The notes below the pieces were generated by a model. The model saw only the letters and a program-made list of their open reading frames with translations, had not been told where the DNA came from and searched no databases. DNA of 64,000 bases from the NCBI GenBank assembly GCA_018365995.1, contig JAGZIY010000013.1, positions 1 through 64,000 of the forward strand, written 5' to 3'. This document shows, in pieces, positions 61,850 through 64,000 of this stretch. The DNA is from Butyricicoccus pullicaecorum. GTDB lineage: Bacteria; Bacillota; Clostridia; Oscillospirales; Butyricicoccaceae. The position numbers and the translations under genes are program-made. The stretch's first letter is position 1, and the number at the start of each line of letters is the position of its first letter.

Positions 61850-62533
61850 ATGGCTTTGATTCTCATTGCTGACGACGAAGCACGGATTCGCCGTCTGGTA
61901 TCAGATTTTTTGCGCCGAGATGGACATACCATATTAGAGGCAGAAGATGGCGCACAGGCATTGGAACTGATTGAGACGCACCGAGCGGAGTTGGGGCTGG
62001 TAATTTTAGATGTGATGATGCCTCGTATCGATGGGTTTGGTGTGCTTGCTGCCATTCGGGCATCCGATCAGGGAACACCGCTGCCAGTTATGATGCTCAC
62101 GGCGCGTGCGGAGGATACCGATGAGCTGCATGGGCTGGAAGCAGGGGCAGATGATTATGTTGCAAAGCCGTTTTCTCCAATGGTGCTTGCAGCGCGTGTC
62201 AAAACGCTCCTCAAGCGCACAGGTACAACCGACGAAGTGGCAGATACCTTTGGGGCACTCACCGTAGACGAACGCCGTCGAGAGGTCACGGTGAATGGAC
62301 AATCTGTCGATTTAACCCCAAAAGAGTATGAACTATTGGTCTATTTCAAAAATAATCCACGAATTGCGCTGTCACGTGAGGCAATTCTGAATGCAGTCTG
62401 GGGATATGATTATTTTGGTGACCTGCGTACCGTAGATACACATATTAAAAAGCTGCGGGCAAAGCTTGGAACCTGTGGAACCATGATTGGAACTGTCCGT
62501 GGATACGGATATCGGTTCGAAACCGGAAAATAA
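61850..62533 (+). CDS. OmpR-family response regulator
   Basis: A two-component regulator of 227 residues. The receiver domain (1-120) has the acidic pair IADDEAR, the phospho-accepting Asp in VILDVMMPRIDG (about 54), Thr in MLTARAED and Lys in YVAKPFSP. The C-terminal winged helix (about 130-225) has LTPKEYELLVYF and TVDTHIKKLRAKLG. GGAAGGAG lies upstream. A palindrome TGTATCATCATGATACA at 61696-61712 and TATAAT-like boxes at 61803-61818 may be its control region. The kinase that follows 1.1 kb downstream is the likely partner. Confidence 0.93.
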   Translation: MALILIADDEARIRRLVSDFLRRDGHTILEAEDGAQALELIETHRAELGLVILDVMMPRIDGFGVLAAIRASDQGTPLPVMMLTARAEDTDELHGLEAGADDYVAKPFSPMVLAARVKTLLKRTGTTDEVADTFGALTVDERRREVTVNGQSVDLTPKEYELLVYFKNNPRIALSREAILNAVWGYDYFGDLRTVDTHIKKLRAKLGTCGTMIGTVRGYGYRFETGK

Positions 62534-62609
62534 ACCATCATGCAATGAGTTTACTTTTTTCGTATGTTGTGGTATGATATCTAATATATCTCGGACTGAG
62601 GTGATAGAT

Positions 62610-63068
62610 ATGCTGTCACGGAAACGCTTGGAAGCTTATTTACAAGAGGAACAGTTGGAATATCACTTGGATGAGGACGATGCAGATCGAATTGTGGTTG
62701 TGTTCCAGACCAAACAGTTGTCTAATGTATCACTGGACATCACAATATTGAATAATCGCACGGTACTATTCCTCTCACGTATGCCAATCAGTATCCCTTC
62801 GGAATATCGTATGGCGGTATGTGAATTTATTACGCGGGTCAACTATGGTGTGGTACTTGGCGGGTTTGAACTCGATCTCGATGAAGGAGATCTCAATTAC
62901 AAAATCGTTGGAACGGTAAGCCGTGAAAACGAAATCGATCAGGAAGCATTCTGCCGGTTGCTTTATTTGGGCAACAGCATGCTTGATAAATATACACCTG
63001 GTATCTTGTCTATCCTCTATGGTGGAAAAGATGCAAAACAGGCGTATCAACTTATTACGAAATCATAA
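62610..63068 (+). CDS. YbjN-domain protein (first of two)
   Basis: A 152-residue protein of the YbjN type, known from enterobacteria as a stress and motility modulator of unknown mechanism; the fold resembles type III secretion chaperones. Conserved part: VNYGVVLGGFELDLDEGDLNYK. ATG 62610 is behind GAGGTG. It lies 76 bases after the response regulator and 22 before its paralogue. Confidence 0.8.
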   Translation: MLSRKRLEAYLQEEQLEYHLDEDDADRIVVVFQTKQLSNVSLDITILNNRTVLFLSRMPISIPSEYRMAVCEFITRVNYGVVLGGFELDLDEGDLNYKIVGTVSRENEIDQEAFCRLLYLGNSMLDKYTPGILSILYGGKDAKQAYQLITKS

Positions 63069-63090
63069 CAAAAAAGTGAGGGACAAAACA

Positions 63091-63558
63091 ATGGCTTTTG
63101 ATCTGAAGCAAATCGCAAAATACTATAAGGAAGATATGGAGCTGAACTTTGCACTGGAGGAGGAGAACAATCGTATTCGTTTCTCTATGGATACCGATGC
63201 AATGAAGGAAGTTCGCTTCATGGCATATAAGGAGAATCCGCAGACCATGTTGTTTTTGACATATCTGCCGATGAAGGTCAATGAGGACAAGCGTGCGGAG
63301 GTTGCAGATTATCTGACCCGTGCAAATTATGGTCTGCATGTCGGCAACTTTGAAATGGATATGGAAGATGGCGAGGTTCGATATAAGACAACCGGTGTGA
63401 CCGACGAAAAGACTGCACCAAGCCTTGATGTGATTCGTCGTCTGACCTACATTGGTTTCAGCATGTTTGATCGCTATATTCCGAGTTTGTTGTCCATTGT
63501 ATATGGAGAAAAGACTGCACAGGAAGCAATTGCAGAAGCAGAAAAGGATATGCAGTAA
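63091..63558 (+). CDS. YbjN-domain protein (second of two)
   Basis: A 155-residue paralogue of the preceding protein (ANYGLHVGNFEMDMEDGEVRYK matches its core; ILSILYGG matches LLSIVYGE). It is more acidic. ATG 63091 follows GAGGGA. The pair probably arose by tandem duplication. A strong terminator follows, before the kinase gene. Confidence 0.8.
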   Translation: MAFDLKQIAKYYKEDMELNFALEEENNRIRFSMDTDAMKEVRFMAYKENPQTMLFLTYLPMKVNEDKRAEVADYLTRANYGLHVGNFEMDMEDGEVRYKTTGVTDEKTAPSLDVIRRLTYIGFSMFDRYIPSLLSIVYGEKTAQEAIAEAEKDMQ

Positions 63559-63593
63559 GCAAAAGAATTTCAGGGGTGCGCCTCTGAGTTCAG

Positions 63594-63621
63594 GAGGACG
63601 GCTCAGCCGTCCTCTTTTTTT
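63594..63621 (+). terminator. Terminator between the second ybjN-like gene and the kinase gene
   Basis: GAGGACGGC arms (63594-63602 with 63606-63614) with a 3-base loop are followed by T7. Only 25 bases separate it from the kinase ATG. Confidence 0.88.
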
Positions 63622-63646
63622 ATAAAATTACAAAATGGAGGACGGT

Positions 63647-64000
63647 ATGGGAAAGCGTTTTCACAAATTGCGTTCTGTTCGCTTGAAATTTTTTGCTGCA
63701 ATTGCTGCGGTGGCGTTGGTATTCATTACGGTCATCAGCTGCCTCAATTTATTTTTTTATGATTATTATTATATGGCGCAAAAGCAGGATTCCCTGAGAG
63801 ATATTTATAGCCGCGTATGCCAGAGCTATTATACGAGCAACAATGAGGCTTTGCAGGAAACATTGTTTCGCATTGAAAACAGCGATAGTGTGCGTATCAG
63901 CATTTTAGATGCGGCAGGTGCAATGATTTATGATTCCGATGCGGCTCGTAATGGAAACAGCCCGAACTTCTTTACAAGCTGGAAGACGGCGCAGCTGGTA
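63647..64000 (+). CDS. Sensor histidine kinase, N-terminal part (cut by window end)
   Basis: Open for 118 codons to the window edge. A basic start (MGKRFHKLRSVRLK) precedes a membrane helix (about 15-38, FFAAIAAVALVFITVISCLN). An extracytoplasmic region follows, with NSDSVRISILDAAGAMIYDSDA, the pattern of sensor domains in OmpR-paired kinases. The catalytic part is beyond the window, so the kinase call is inferred from this pattern and the nearby response regulator. GGAGG lies five bases before ATG. Confidence 0.7.
   Translation, partial: MGKRFHKLRSVRLKFFAAIAAVALVFITVISCLNLFFYDYYYMAQKQDSLRDIYSRVCQSYYTSNNEALQETLFRIENSDSVRISILDAAGAMIYDSDAARNGNSPNFFTSWKTAQLV

Overview
The window is 64 kb around the chromosomal replication origin of a low-to-mid GC Gram-positive, spore-forming anaerobe of the class Clostridia. 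The gut Oscillospirales (Butyricicoccus/Ruminococcus-like) are the best guess. Evidence: the Bacillus/Clostridium origin gene order (rpmH-rnpA-yidD-yidC-jag-mnmE-mnmG-rsmG-noc-parA-parB to the left, dnaA-dnaN-yaaA-recF-remB-gyrB-gyrA to the right), a CtsR-McsA-McsB-ClpC operon, SleC-type spore cortex-lysis domains, S-layer homology proteins, rubrerythrin, ferredoxin and pyruvate phosphate dikinase. The lineage is inferred from gene content; no rRNA gene is present.

Layout. From 1 to about 30.6 kb most genes are on the minus strand, and from about 31 kb to the end most are on the plus strand, so both arms are read away from dnaA with replication. The origin proper lies in the dnaA-dnaN gap (32294-32585): many DnaA boxes, a run of TAG-type DnaA trios and an AT-rich unwinding stretch. 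More DnaA boxes sit ahead of dnaA, and a separate cluster sits between mnmG and mnmE. Four parS palindromes (13668, 15880, 22199, 33921) surround parA, parB and noc.

Left outer part (1-20 kb): two S-layer homology proteins (one partial, one combining WG repeats, a DUF3298-like domain and SLH repeats), glutamine-dependent NAD synthase, a tnpB relic, an XRE regulator with a repeated operator array, a roughly 1.5 kb AT-rich gene-poor stretch, an asparagine synthetase with a degenerate glutaminase domain, rubrerythrin, FtsH, a three-gene SleC-like spore operon, a PutP sodium/proline symporter, a TetR regulator and SerRS.

Right outer part (40-64 kb): a CPA2 antiporter, RNase HI, a DUF4914 protein with a P-loop, an FrhB-type iron-sulfur protein facing a small ferredoxin, the CtsR stress operon with two exact CtsR operators around its promoter, PPDK, YjbQ, RmlA, the FtsK/SpoIIIE translocase, a flavin reductase-like protein, VanZ-like and HAD proteins, and a response regulator separated from the next histidine kinase by two tandem YbjN-domain genes. 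The window starts inside an SLH gene and ends inside that kinase gene. I saw no tRNA, rRNA, CRISPR array or intact mobile element. All functional calls are by eye, from motifs and gene order, with no database search.
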